From contig CM069598.1 in NCBI GenBank assembly GCA_035771175.1, positions 21,311,438 to 21,375,437 of the forward strand: 64,000 bases of DNA. The letters run 5' to 3'. The notes beneath the pieces are model-generated. The model had not been told where the DNA came from. It did no database searches and worked only from the letters and a program-made list of their open reading frames with translations. A program made the position numbers and the translations under genes. Source of the stretch: Paratinospora sagittata (taxonomy: Eukaryota; Streptophyta; Magnoliopsida; Ranunculales; Menispermaceae). Below, piece after piece: positions 34,638 to 47,190 of this stretch (position 1 is its first letter; the number at the start of each line of letters is the position of its first letter).

Positions 34638-36715
34638 TGTCACGACGCCCCTGACGTAGGCTGACGTCATGACTGGCACAGTGTACTATACACTGTACAT
34701 ACCCATATATAGTATTTAATACACTGTCAGCCTCACGTAGTCTCACAATCCTTCCCAACATTTACAGAAATCTTTTTCCTAATATACCACAAATCAAATC
34801 CATGATAGATTTCTATAATCATTCCATTCATTCACACATCACATTTTCATTTCATCATCCAATATATTAAGCTATATATGCCCACGCATCCCATCTAGAT
34901 GATAATACATATATATACATAATGTGTGATAAGTATACATATCAACCTAACAATATAAGCTATTTCCTCCAAGCGGACATACACATACCAGACGAAGGCT
35001 CACGTGATTTCTCACTCACGGAGTTTCCTTTCCCTTCGACTCAATACCTGAAATATTTGAGGAAATGGGGTGAGCAAACAACAGCTCAGTGAATATAGTT
35101 TTTGAGATGACAATTATATACATTTAGAGAAATATGACATTTAAAATCATTTCAAACACTTATTCAACACATGCATCATTCAACGAATATATTATACATG
35201 TCAACAACATAAATTGCATGAGTTTTCAATAACACAATGCACAATCTCCCTCTTCCTCAAGGCAAGAGAGCGAGTCTAACCCTTGTATGACCGTTACAAG
35301 GTAGCCACAACCTCTCATTACCCAATTCATTTCAAGGATCGCAACCCTTGTTAGGACAGGCCTACTGACAATGAGGACTCGCAAAACCTCATCCGGGTCT
35401 AATTCCTAACGAAATGACATCATTACAAACTCCAATTGCTAAAATCAGTTTGCATGATCCATAAAACTCAATGGATTATATATAAATATAACATGCATAC
35501 AATCAAACATTTTATATGCGTATAATGCTATACAAGAACCAAATCAAGAAAACTATACTCACAGTGGTTACACGGGGTTTTTAAGCCAATAAGCAACAAT
35601 AAACGTCATTGCTTCCTCAAGAGCGTTTCTCCATGCACTGAAGCTCTCAATTTAAACACTGAAATTAACCATAGATTATCATGAGAATCACCATTTCAAC
35701 TCACCAAAACACTATACTATAAATATCAAATCATATCCAAAAATCATGATCTTAACATCGAAACGTCCGGAATTCAATTCTCTACGATTCTATGATCTCA
35801 AACCGGAGTTTCATTGGATTCACATCACTATTCACATCATTGTTCACATCACTGTTTACATCTCTGTTCACATCACTGTTTATAGTACTATTTACATCAC
35901 TGTTCACATCACTGTTCATAGTACTATTCACATCACTGTTCACGTCGTCACTATTTATTCGAAAGATGTAAATGGTACTAAAATTGTCAAACGGTCTTCA
36001 AAAACCATGAAATTCAATCTAACCACATATTCGGGGTCCCGACAGTCCAGAGAGTGTTTTTCTACCTTCCTCGCGGATTTTCATTCTCGTTGGGTCAAAA
36101 CCCCCATTTGTCAAAACGCTGTAAAACGGCTCCCATAGTTAAAATTAGTCCGCTAGAAACGTTACATCTAGCTTAGATAGTAATTTCACGAAGAAAGAGA
36201 GTGAAAATCACTTACCGCGAGGCCCGATTGGACGTGAATCTCGCGTTCTTTCCTTTTTCCTCTCTTCCTTCTTCTCGATCCTTCCTCTTCTGTTTCTCTC
36301 TGTCCAACAACTTCCTTTTTTTTTCTTTTTTTTTCTTACATACGAGTACTGTTCATGGTACTGTTCCGTGAACAACACCCGCAAATGAACAATAATTAAT
36401 TATTATTTTATTTTTTTCTTCCTTTATTCCTCTTTTTCTTCTTCTATACACTCAATTCACATATTTAATTAACCAACCCCATAAATTAAGCAATTGACAT
36501 CAACTCCAATGTTTAACTTGTAAGTACCCACAGAAGATGATCCCATAGGTATCATCTTCTTTACTACTCATACACACGTATATTTGGCTCATACATATAA
36601 AAGACGTGTATTATCAAGCGTATAGTTAGCTCCTACATATAAAATACGTGTATTATACATCTCTATATATGTGTACGTCAACGTATGTATTTAAGTAAAT
36701 TTACGGGGTGTTACA
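34638..36715 (-). repeat. Right LTR of the gypsy element
   Basis: About 2,078 bp from TGTCACGACG to GGGTGTTACA (plus-strand reading). It carries the empty TGAGC site at 35071-35075 and a 12-bp tandem tract (35821-35950) that is 24 bp longer than in the left LTR. Confidence 0.93.
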
Positions 36716-36850
36716 CAAACAGTCATAGTTCCTTGCTTCAAGTTAATAAACTCCTCATGTCTCTTATAAACTTCACAGAACAACTTTTTGAATTTATCCC
36801 AAGACTCAATCACCTTATGTGCCTTGATCATAGCTTGCCACAATCTCTTG
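36716..36850 (-). pseudogene. Older gypsy gag, right part (minus strand)
   Basis: The minus-strand reading gives WQAMIKAHK and SWDKFKKLF followed by EFINLKQGTM, the N-terminal half of a Retrotrans_gag domain. It runs straight into the CAAAC site and continues in frame at 25298. This shows that the large gypsy element landed inside an existing gag gene. Confidence 0.85.
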
Positions 36851-38586
36851 GTATTAAACATCTAAAATTAAAATAATAAATCCAAGCTACATGTGAGTTC
36901 CAATTGTAAACCTAGAAACTAATATACTCCATAATCAAAATTAAAAACACAAATCTGTAATGTTCAACATCATAGAAAAATTAAACATAAGAGAAAAGAA
37001 TGAAAAACTTATAAACTTCCACCAACACTTGAATCGACTTCGGCTTCTTCGCATTTCTTCGTTTCTTAAACTTTTTTTCTTCTATTTTGTTAATCTCTCT
37101 AATGTGCTTCAAAAACCTCTCTTAATGATGTATTTATAAGTAGGATAAGGTTGGAAAAAGTCCCACACAAATCAGAGTTGATTGGAGGAAGAATCGCGCA
37201 AAAATCCTAAAACGAGTAGGATTCCGGAATGCCCGGGAGCTGCAACGCTACTCATGGGCGTTGCACCGTTCTAGGCTCTGGTTTTTCACGTTTTGGAGAG
37301 TGGTGGGGCGCTGCAGCCCCCACCCTGCTGGAAAGTCCACTTTTTCTTCATTTTTACGTACGCCATTTTCTCGCTTCTCTTCGCACGTGTTTTGATTGGT
37401 TTCTTATCTCCTCTTCTTAGTCATTTGTTCATTACTTTAAAACCACTTCAAAACCTACAAAATGAATCATGAACTAAGTGTTAAACCTCTCCAAAGATGC
37501 ACCTAAAATAATATATAAAAATGGAAACGAAAATAAAACTATACCGAAACTATAACATAAAATAACATAAAACATACCTAAAAATCCTACTTATCAAATA
37601 TCCCCAAACTTAGGACTTTGATCATCCCGAGCAAAGGAAAAACAAACCTAAAACACACAATTGTACCACATTCTAAAACAAACAAAAAATTGGTTTGAAA
37701 GGTATGGACATAACATGGCCTCAAATGCATGAAATATAATAACTTCTAGGAAAATTTTGAAAGTATGAAAGATGTTTAGAATTTCAATTCAACTCCTATC
37801 ATGTCTCATCTTTGATTCTTAAATATGTAAATACATAATCAATCACATGAAATCACTTATATACATCAAATATATAAACACATAATCTCAAAATATATAT
37901 TGAAATTGAACTCCATAGGCTTATTTTTCACACCACTCTCCACTAATGCAAATTTCATACTACTAGGAATCAATAGGACTTCTATAGGTTGTAATGTAAG
38001 GCTAAGATGAAAGGTAGGATAAAAATGGATAATAATTAAGCTCAAAACACCCTAAACATCTTTGATCATTTCTAAAACATTTCATAGGGTTATAACCACA
38101 TAACACATATACCCAAAACCAGATTTTGAAATTTATCAACTCTCCCATTGTTTGCATTCATCTTTTTTTTTTTCATTTTTTTTTATTTGAAGAAACTACT
38201 ACACCCCGAAACTTATTTATTTTAATACGAGGTGCAACATTCTTTCTTTTGCATTTTTTTTGTTATATGCATAAAGCAAATATTTCACTAAATACCTTTC
38301 CATCTTTGTCACCTTTCATTCCCCATAATTCATCCTCAAATAGATATATATTTCACCATAAGCGCCATAGGCAAAGTGTTTAAAGGGTGAAAAATAGGAT
38401 TTTAAAAATATGGCTTTAACTATTATTCATAGGTGACAAAGAAAAGGTTAATAAGATAAAAAAAATGGGTGACTAGGGGTATAATTAATAATAGGTAGGC
38501 TTAATGGCTTAAGCTATCCAAACATAGCCTAAATCATCTTCCTAATGATGTGATCTCTAGAATTTCGCCTCAAGTGGTGATCAAAC
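36851..38586. other. Retroelement-like non-coding DNA
   Basis: No credible gene. A less AT-rich block (about 37190-37350) contains GCTGCAACGCT and GCGCTGCAGC motifs, and a segment near 37600-37640 (CCCCAAACTTAGGAC, CCCGAGCAAAGG) is a style frequently seen in plant LTR elements. No LTR pair or TSD could be delimited. The remainder is AT-rich. Confidence 0.45.
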
Positions 38587-39530
38587 ATGTAATACCCTCA
38601 AATCAAATTAACTTAAACCCTAGGATCATACTATTAAACACTATATAATCATTTATAAAAAAAATCAAAGGACATAGTAGTCAATATCTCAAAAGGTCAA
38701 GGATGTTTCAGAAAAAAAGACGTAAACGTCAATATCCTTTTCGGGAAAATGATGTAAACTTCAATATTCCAAAAGATCAAGGTATTTCAAAAAAAGGACA
38801 TCGATAAAATTAAGGATATTTTAGGATATAAAAGTCATTTTGAAAAAGGCTAGGGACAAAATGGAGAAACTTGCAATTTTCATCCCCTGTAAATAAGGGT
38901 AATAGGGTTAAAGTAAATTATCCTTTTGAAAAGTTATTTACTTTTTTCTTTATCTAAAAAGAAAACTACGAAGATATTCTGTCAAAAAAATAATAAGTTC
39001 GAGAATGGAGAGGCTTTGCAAAAATAAAGACAAATTTCAAAAACTTCGATGTGGGAAGGAACCAATTATTTTCTTTCCTTATGCTTTTTATTGGGTTTAT
39101 GATATTTATGCCTTAATTTGGTTCCTTGCACATTGTTTTTTATCACTAATGATGTTTTGAGTATGCTGACCCTTGCTGGATTGCTAATTGTAGCGTGATG
39201 AGATTATGGTGAAGTTTCTCGAAGTTCTGTTACCTATGTTAGCAGTGTTCTCTTATTGCTATTTGTGCTTACTTTATTGGATTGCTTAGTTTTAGACTCA
39301 ATACTGCTTGAATATATTTGCTCTAAAAACTAGTATAAGAAGTGGTGAACCTATTAGGGGACCCACTGAGCTTCTGTTCATCCTTTTATTTCCATCTTCA
39401 TGAAATAAGACAGATAATGGTGGTGCTAGCAGGATGGTGATGGCTCGAATGTTGAAGTTATTCTGTAAAAAATGAAGTTAGTGTATATAAAAAGAAAGTT
39501 TGATGTTCTTTAGTTCTATATAGTAACGAG
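38587..39530 (+). repeat. Possible partial LTR of another family
   Basis: Starts TGTAATACCCTCAAATC, an LTR-like terminus. Near 39360-39430 it contains a CCACTGAGCTTCTGTTCATC region that resembles the terminator part of the solo LTRs elsewhere in the window. The right end is cut by the solo LTR at 39531. No ORF. Confidence 0.4.
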
Positions 39531-40677
39531 TGTCACAACCCACTACTAGTCACGCCATGACAGGCACGAAACCCCTGGGTATATTCCTCCCTCGATACAT
39601 CCGACATCCTATCAGCTTAATTTAAACAACCTAATAAACACAATGATCCCAACCATGCATCCCAAAACATATGGACATAATCAAACAACACATTAATTAC
39701 TTCCCCAAAAATGACAAGTATAAAATTTCATAAGTCCAAAATATACAAAACATACCTAACCATAAATATAACTCATCTATGCGTTAAGTATATATACAAC
39801 AAGTGTTATTAAGTACATATTTACCAAAATACAAAAATGTATAAACACCTACATCACCAAAAATATGGGAAGTGCTCCGCAGTCAAGTGTTCCCCTTCCC
39901 CTTCCTAGTGAGCTACAATAAGCTCGGTGTATGCTTTCTACAAGTGGCAATATACATGCATTTAGATAAAACAAGACAAAATCATCAAAACATTTTAAAT
40001 AACATGGTGATATACAAGATTACATACATGCCAAATATAATGCATCATGTCATTACCCAAGACAATGCATATAATTTTTTCAAACATGCCAATGCAATCC
40101 TAAACACCTCTTGAGTAAGGGCGATCAAAGGCCTGGGTTCGCGACACTCAGCACCCTATCCGACCAAACAATATGCGTATTCTAATAGGATTTTTGGGGT
40201 TGTGTAGCTAATAAGACCAGCCCACCAAGACAAGTGTGACGCCCCGAAAATTATTTCATCTAGCCCATAACCCAATTGCACTTTGCCCAAACTCTATGTG
40301 TTGCCTTGACATGGTTGGTGTTTGTTTGATGGTTGTTTAATGTTTGTATAGTTGATGCTTGATAATGTATATAAATATGTGTATTATAAATTGTATATGA
40401 GTCACGTTAAATTAAAGTATAATGCATATGTTATTATTTATGCATGGGTCCATTAAACCATGAATTGATATGGGTTAGGATTGATTGAATAAAAGGATAA
40501 ATGAGAATGAAAATTTGGTGTATTAAATGGATTGGACATTTAAAATACATGGAAGCATGATATTGGTTAAAGTACATGTGGTTGGTATGGGTAGTATGAG
40601 ACCAACACATGTGAAGGTTGGTGCATGAAAGTGGACAAGTGTCCCATGCCCACTTCTCTTCTCCAAGAAAGTGAGGT

Positions 40678-40767
40678 GAGTGGAGGGAATCAAGGAAGTG
40701 CTAGAATGAGTGGAGGGAATCAAGGAAGTGCTAGAATGAGTGGAGGGAATCAAGGAAGTGCTAGAAA
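40678..40767. repeat. 30-bp tandem repeat, 3 copies
   Basis: Three near-perfect units beginning GAGTGGAGGGAATCAAGG at 40678, 40708 and 40738, inside the nested solo LTR. The unit length is a multiple of three, which creates a repetitive minus-strand ORF. Confidence 0.92.
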
Positions 40768-40923
40768 GTGAGGTGAGTGGAGAGAAAGGAAAGAAGAAGA
40801 GAAAGAAAGAAGGAGTTGCTTGAGGAAAATCTCAGCAACGTTTTCATCAAAGAGCTGGATCTTCAGGATATATGGTCAGATTGAGCTCAAATTTTTTTAA
40901 AAAGTTTGTAGCTTATGGTTCTG

Positions 40924-41290
40924 CATTCTGAACGGTTGAGATCTTGATTAGAGGTTTCGTCTAAGAGATCTAACCTCTCAAACAAAGCCGGTCGGAAAGT
41001 CTGGATTTCTCGCGGCATTTTTCTCAAACTTATAGATCTCCTTAATCTAACGTTGGATGGATATAAAATTTGGGTATGTAGTTTAAAACTGATATTTCTA
41101 CATTCTGAACGGTGTAGATCTTGAGTAGAGGTTTCGTCTAAGATATCTAACCTCTCAAACAAAGCTGGTCGAAATGTCTGGATTTCTCGCGCCGTTTCGC
41201 TCAAACTTGTAGATCTCCTCAATCTACCGTTGGATGGACATAAAATTTGGGTATGTAGTTTAAAATGAATATTTCTGCATTCTGAACTGT
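40924..41290. repeat. 177-bp tandem duplication
   Basis: Two imperfect copies starting CATTCTGAACGG at 40924 and 41101, with the start of a third at 41278. Contains phrases such as GATCTCCT-AATCTA-CGTTGGATGG found in the other solo LTRs. Confidence 0.88.
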
Positions 41291-42375
41291 GAAGATGTTT
41301 ATGGGTTAAGTATGTTGTGTGATATAGTCATCTGAGTTCGAGTATTTGCAGCAGGAAAGGAGAAATTGTCTGATTAGAGACTTGTTCATCAAAGGTACAT
41401 ATCTTTTCGGTCCACCGTTGGATTGGGCTGATATTTGGACAGAAGGTTTGTTTCTTCACATACTTCAATCTGTATGGTTTATTTTGTGATTACATATTTC
41501 TGTTGGTAGATTGATACATCTGAACAGAATATTAAATGAAGAATTGGTAGGGTTGCTTGTATTAGACCTAAATTTAGAATATGAACTTAGACCTTTCCAA
41601 ATAGCTTGCATATCAACTATGTTGACCTAGTTGTCATTGTTGATGAACCCATGATGCAAAATCAGTGATATACATGGCTGAACATGGTGACCTAGTGTAA
41701 ATCGACAATATGGCCTAAGTATGGAAAATTTTATATTTAAGGGCTTTTGATGCTTTTGGCCTAGAATCATTGAATTGATGCAACTTATGTTTAATTAAGC
41801 ATGATTATGACTGATTATGCTACTGATTTGGTGGTTGTAACCATATCATGGGTTAGGCCTACTTGTGATCAAGTGACCCAATTTAGGCATGTTTATGCCT
41901 AAGGAATTGAAAATCAGTATTTTTGATTAATAGAATGGTTTATGAATGAGAACTATGCATTAGAGGCCTAAGTCATGTGATTTAAGTTGAATGATGGGAT
42001 TAGATGGGATTTAGGCCTATTGTCTATATGTGGGCTGATTTAGGGTTGATTTGTAATGTCTATGTGATTGAGCATAGAAATTGATGTATGGTAGGATATT
42101 GATGAATGTTTCAGGATCTTGATTGGGTTGATTCGGTTTGGTGGTCGTGTGTGGTTAAATACTCTCACGAGGCTTGGTTGTGAGTAGACTTCATTTATGA
42201 TTATATCTTTTATGTCATCATATCACTTATATATATTGTATGTTGAAAGCATGAATGTGTTCTAATGTTTTGAATGATGCATTGATTTGAGAAAACCTTA
42301 TGACTTTGGTTGGGCCCATCTATCTGGCTAATAGGGGGACTTAACCTTGTCATAGGAGGGTTTTAAAAAGGAAAT

Positions 42376-42535
42376 GATTGGGGTCAACGGTACGGTGAAA
42401 TAGACGTGCACTAGTAACCCCAAATAAACATGATTGGGGTCAACGGTACGGTGAAATATAAGTGCACTAGTAACCTCAAATAAACATGATTGGGGTCAAC
42501 GGTACGGTGAAATGGACGTGCACTAGTAACCCCAA
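42376..42535. repeat. 56-bp tandem repeat, 3 copies
   Basis: Units beginning GATTGGGGTCAACGGTACGG at 42376, 42432 and 42488, differing at only a few positions. Lies inside the nested solo LTR. Confidence 0.93.
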
Positions 42536-45272
42536 TGCATGTGGAATGTGGATCCAAATTGATAAGCTTTTACTTGCATCGAACTTATTATAAATGCTTG
42601 ATATCTATATGTTATGAGCTTTTAATCATGCTACACATTGACATGCATACATGATATTTATTGATGAGTATTGATAACATATTTGAATTCTATTCACTGG
42701 GCACCATTGGCTCACCCTCATTTTCCTCTTTCAGGTCCTTCTGTCCCGAATAAGGGCAAAGGAGTAGTCATATCTTGAGGGCCTTGCCTGCGAGAGAATC
42801 CAAGGCCTCGATGTGAGTTGAGAGGCATTTTGATTGAACTGTGTTTTAAATTATGAAGTATTATATTTTGGATTATGTAATTATAACACTTACCACATTG
42901 TAGTATGGGTGAGTTGGGACTTGTTAGATAGACCATGTGGGCATATGACGATTTTTATTTGTACCCACAATTTTGGACTTTATGTGTATGTCAATTTTAA
43001 TGGACTGTAGGGATTATGATTTTATTTATGGTTCATTTTTATGGATTATCTCTTGTCTGGGATGATTAATACGGTTGGTAGTTTTGTTTAGTATCTTTTG
43101 ATATTATGTCGTTGTTTGAGATAAGGCTCGTAGGGTCTCAACCACCTCACGGGAGTTGAGGAGTGGTCGGAGATGCCTACGTCGGGCGTCCCTCCCCGGC
43201 ATTCCGCACGCCATTCCCTGCGGGGTTGGTGGTCCAGGGTGCGGGGTCGCCACAACAAGTACCATGTCTAAGCGATCCTATCTACACAAGCCATAAAATC
43301 CTCTGCAAGGTCCACAACTGGGGATCAACGCTAGACTTACGAAACTTCCCAAGGAAAATTCCAACTAGGAGATCCAACCCAATTGTTAACTCAACCAAAC
43401 CATACTCAAACTCATTTCATGATTCATTAAAACATGCATAACACATATATATCAATTCAAAATATCTTATATACAATGCCACATATATAGAATCCAAATG
43501 TAAGAAACACTCACAAATCGATTGGCTAGACTAGCCAATCCAAATCCAACCAATATAAGCACTAGGAAGCCACCAATACACTGCTATGCACCTCAACCTT
43601 CAAATGGTTTAAATGGGACACTTGGATTAATCACAAACCCTGCATATACATAGGTTCATTCATCATCAAAAATAGCCTAATTACATGCCAAATAACCATG
43701 ATTTAAAGTCCCAAGTTAATAGCCAATATAGACTCTAAAATGGTTGTATAGAGCTAACTTATATAGCTCAAACAACCCATTTTACATCTAATTAGACAAC
43801 ATTCAACCCAAAAGAATGCCTAAGGTTGATTTACATGATCCAACCATCATAATACAATGCACTCAATCATAATTTGGGTCAATTAGACTAATCCCCATGT
43901 CAATTTAATCAATTGACTTAGTCTAGGCCAAAAGCCCCAAATTTGGGCAAATTCTCAAATTCATGACCTAAGCCAAATTTGCACTACACCTAGGTTTTTC
44001 AACATTCAAAATCAGTATTTTAAACCATCATTCATCCACATTGACCCATTTAATCAACATAGATGACATGCAATTCAAATGGAAAACCCTAAATCCGTAA
44101 ACTAGGTTTAGGTTAAGTACTTGGCTTCACATTTAGACACCCTTAATAATGGAATTTGAAATACTAATTACACTTCTAATTCAATGCACTGTTCGGATGT
44201 AACAAGCTGCCAAACAAAACATCTAATAACTAAATTAACCGTTCTGATTCAAGAATATCAAGAAAGAAACCTTCTGTCGAAAATTGAGCTAAATCCAACG
44301 GCAGATCAAAGACATATGACTCTTTGATTAAGACAACTCTAATTAGATGGTTTCTCCCCTCAGGCTGAAAATACTTCAACTCAGACAATTATATCTCCCT
44401 AAATACTTAACCAATCAACATCCTAACTGTTCATAATCTAAACTGTTTAGTTTTGAACCATCTTCTGAAGTATCACATCCATCCAACGGTAGATTTAGGA
44501 GATTTAATAGTTTGATCTAAACTGTGCAAGAAATCCATATTTTCCGATCAGTTGTATTTGGAAGGTTATAACTCTTAACCTCTGACTGTGATTGCGATCT
44601 CCACCGACCATAATGAATAGATATCAAAGATGAACATGCTGACTAATCTTAAGCTTGATCCAACCATGGATCTAAGAGATCTAGCCTCAAATGTTAAATG
44701 CTGCAAGGAAGCTTTCTTGTCTCCTTCCTCTCCTTTTCCTTTCTCTGAACCTTACTCTCTCTAAAACGTCCCCAAGGAAGAAAATGAGAGATTGAGGCAC
44801 ATGTTACACCCACATGCACCCATTTTGCCAAGTGTTAGTCATGCTTCAACACCATGCCAAGTGTTTGCTCAAGGGCTCATTTGTTAGCCACATGGCCTTT
44901 ACCCAATCACAACCTCACATGTGAGTTGTTAACCAATCCACTAATTCCACTAAATTCCATCATTTTTTTTATTTATTTAATCAATACATGCCCATTTCAA
45001 ATCATGGTCCAATTGGCCCCATTATACAATTAATAACACATACATTAATATTAATATGTCACTATTAATATATTACTTTTAGTGATGTGCATTATTATTA
45101 CTATTAATGTCATTAGCACATAAATGAAATATTAATAATGATAATTTTCTAAAATAGCATGCAAAGACACTTGAACTAACACACATCAAGCATCAAATAC
45201 ATATACGTATACATATACGGGTATTCTATAGGTCATAATGACATTATCCTAAGGTACGAGCGTTACAGCGAG

Positions 45273-46080
45273 GCTATAATTTTTTTGTGGCTATAAAAAT
45301 AGGTCATGGCATCCATGTCTAGTAAATAGTTAGGCAATCACTCTATTAAGCGGAACCTATCCATATGTCAAAAAGAAAATGTGTTGTATATAAATAAAAC
45401 ACACTGTCTTGTAAACAAGAACTATGGCATCTAAAAACTTATCGAGTTCCCCTGTAAAATACTTTAATATCAGTATAATAAAATATGTGAACTTTAAATT
45501 AGAAATTTTGACCATGTTCTAGTGTAGTGAGAATAAGTTATAACCTTTGAATTCTCTAAACTCTATTATTATACTATTTTGTGATTCTTTAATAAAAGAG
45601 TTGGAAAGATGAGGATTTGAGGTGTTACAAAACAAGTTCTAGAGTTTATAGAGATCTCAATAATACTTAACTTGCAATTATCTACTCTAGACTCTAGTGG
45701 TTCAATGATCATGACAATGTATAAAAATCTATATACATAAAGAATCGCAAACAAGACACAACAAGGAATCAAATCAAGCACACAGACTTTAAGATAAAAC
45801 TTTCTATATTCTCCTAGAGTTATATTCAAATAAATTTTATTCTTATCATAGGTCATCCATAAATATATAAAACCAAATAAATATTTGTAGAAGAACATGA
45901 CCCTAAACTAATCCTAAAAACATACTTAAACACACATCCTAACCATGACAAAAGTTAAAAAATTCTCCCCCCAAACTTAAACAAAACATTGTCCTCAATG
46001 ATGAATAATAAAAATAAAGGACACAAAAAAAATAAATATATATATACATCTAAAAATAAATAAAGGGTACAGAAAACTCC
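45273..46080. other. AT-rich retroelement spacer
   Basis: No credible gene. A segment at 45960-46010 (CCCCCCAAACTTAAAC ... GTCCTCAATG) is a style common in the region 3' of pol in Athila-type elements. It fits the minus-strand Athila-like element continuing to the right. Confidence 0.45.
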
Positions 46081-46372
46081 CTTAGAATATCAGCCCGCAT
46101 CATCCTCCTCCTCTTTGGGTGTATACTCAGTAAACATTGGTGGTGGTGGAAATTGCATTAGGACCAACATTGAAGGCGCAAGAATTGAACATTTGCACTA
46201 ATGAGGTATTGAACTCCACCAAATAGCTCATATAACAGTTGACATTATCGGAGAACTGATCGAAGCGTTTATGTTGCCCCTAAACCGCATGCTTTAATCG
46301 GGTTATTGGCTCAGCCATAGTTGAAGATTGTGCACTAGGGCGTCGAGAAGACGTAGCGCCATCACTCAGTTC

Positions 46373-47190
46373 TCAACCAAGAAAAATCTCCTCATCATCA
46401 TCCCAACTCTTATAACTCACAATAGTCCCAAGATCAATGATCGCTTTAGGGTGGAGAAGCTCCTCATCCGGACCCCAAGTCACTCCCGTATTACCACATA
46501 AAACACAGAGTAATGAAGGATGAGTAAGCCTCCCAGTAGTCGAATGATTGATACTATATATAATGGAATCTCTAATCACCTTCCCAACATCAATTGATTT
46601 TCCAGAAATGATGGCAAATAAGAGGATGGCATGATCTTTGGTTATGTCAATCAGGTGGTTCCCTAACATCATCTAGGCCCCCAGAAAATTGAACCACACT
46701 TTGTTGTTGCTGTCCAATCCACTCTTCAGAAATGAAACTGTGACTCCCTTGGCAAATTTCCATTCTGTTCCTGGTTGACATAAAGTATGAAGGATATCAC
46801 CAATATCAATCCCTTCAGCGAAGTATTTAGAATGTCCATCATTTTATATGTTTGGAAGCTTGTAAAAGGCATTAATGGTGACACTGTCAAAATAAACTGT
46901 CTTGCCATAAACAAATACTTTGCAGCCATTTCATTCTCTTGTATTAACATAAAATTCTCGGACAACCGGAATAACTACAACCTCGGGTTATTTGTCTCTT
47001 CCCACTTTCTCTCGTCAATCATGCGAGCAATCGATGGATTATGTGCAAAAGAGACGTTGAGACCCCTTTCTCGCACAATACTTCTCTTCACCACAGACTC
47101 ATTGTAATGCTTAAATGCTTATAAACTCACAAAACGTTGATGATCAAATAATGTGGAAGACGAACCTCTATGCTTTTTGGGAGCCATACC
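46373..47190 (-). pseudogene. Athila-type extra ORF downstream of pol (plant transposon protein-like), broken
   Basis: Starting near 47190, the minus strand reads a MAPKKHRG start, then FDHQRFVSL, MIDERKW, and in shifted frames two longer open stretches (46965-46726 and 46672-46373). The latter includes the LTHPSLLCVLC and DEELLHPKAIIDLG regions. This resembles the protein found after integrase in Athila elements, sometimes called env-like though its function is unproven. At least two frameshifts or stops break it. Identification rests on position and loose resemblance. Confidence 0.55.

Larger units (their letters stand above)
25299..36715 (-). mobile_element. Ty3/gypsy retrotransposon with two ~2.07-kb LTRs and a decayed interior (minus strand)
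   Basis: Bounded by TSD CAAAC (25294-25298 and 36716-36720). Left LTR (3' in element sense) 25299-30247, enlarged by a solo LTR; right LTR (5') 34638-36715. A primer-binding site TGGTATCAGAGAC lies on the minus strand at 34621-34633, next to the right LTR. A purine tract (TTGGGGAGAT on the minus strand) lies at 30248-30257, next to the left LTR. The 4.4-kb interior holds only remnants of pol. The LTRs are very alike by eye, so the interior looks more decayed than the LTRs. That suggests it was already defective, or non-autonomous, when it inserted. Confidence 0.92.
40235..43254 (+). mobile_element. Nested solo LTR, 3,020 bp
   Basis: Starts TGTGACGCCC and ends GTCGCCACA, with perfect TSD ACAAG (40230-40234 and 43255-43259). 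Parts of its interior (about 41600-41740) resemble the 2.9-kb solo LTR family, so it belongs to a related family. It contains three tandem-repeat blocks, listed separately. The ORFs within it are by-products of these repeats. Confidence 0.94.
39531..45267 (-). mobile_element. Solo LTR (about 2.7 kb) carrying a nested solo LTR
   Basis: Plus-strand reading starts TGTCACAACCC and ends GAGCGTTACA. It is flanked by ACGAG (39526-39530) and GCGAG (45268-45272), a TSD with one mismatch. It is homologous, in reverse orientation, to the solo LTRs at 25736-28620 and 47875-50764 (compare 39531-39620 with the complement of 50680-50764). Removing the insertion at 40235-43254 and its duplicated ACAAG leaves about 2.7 kb. 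No coding sequence. Confidence 0.88.

Noticed and set aside
40523..41222. Minus-strand repetitive ORFs (IPSTHSSTSL-type and a 111-codon ORF)
   Set aside because: Both are translations of the 30-bp and 177-bp tandem repeats in a solo LTR, not genes.
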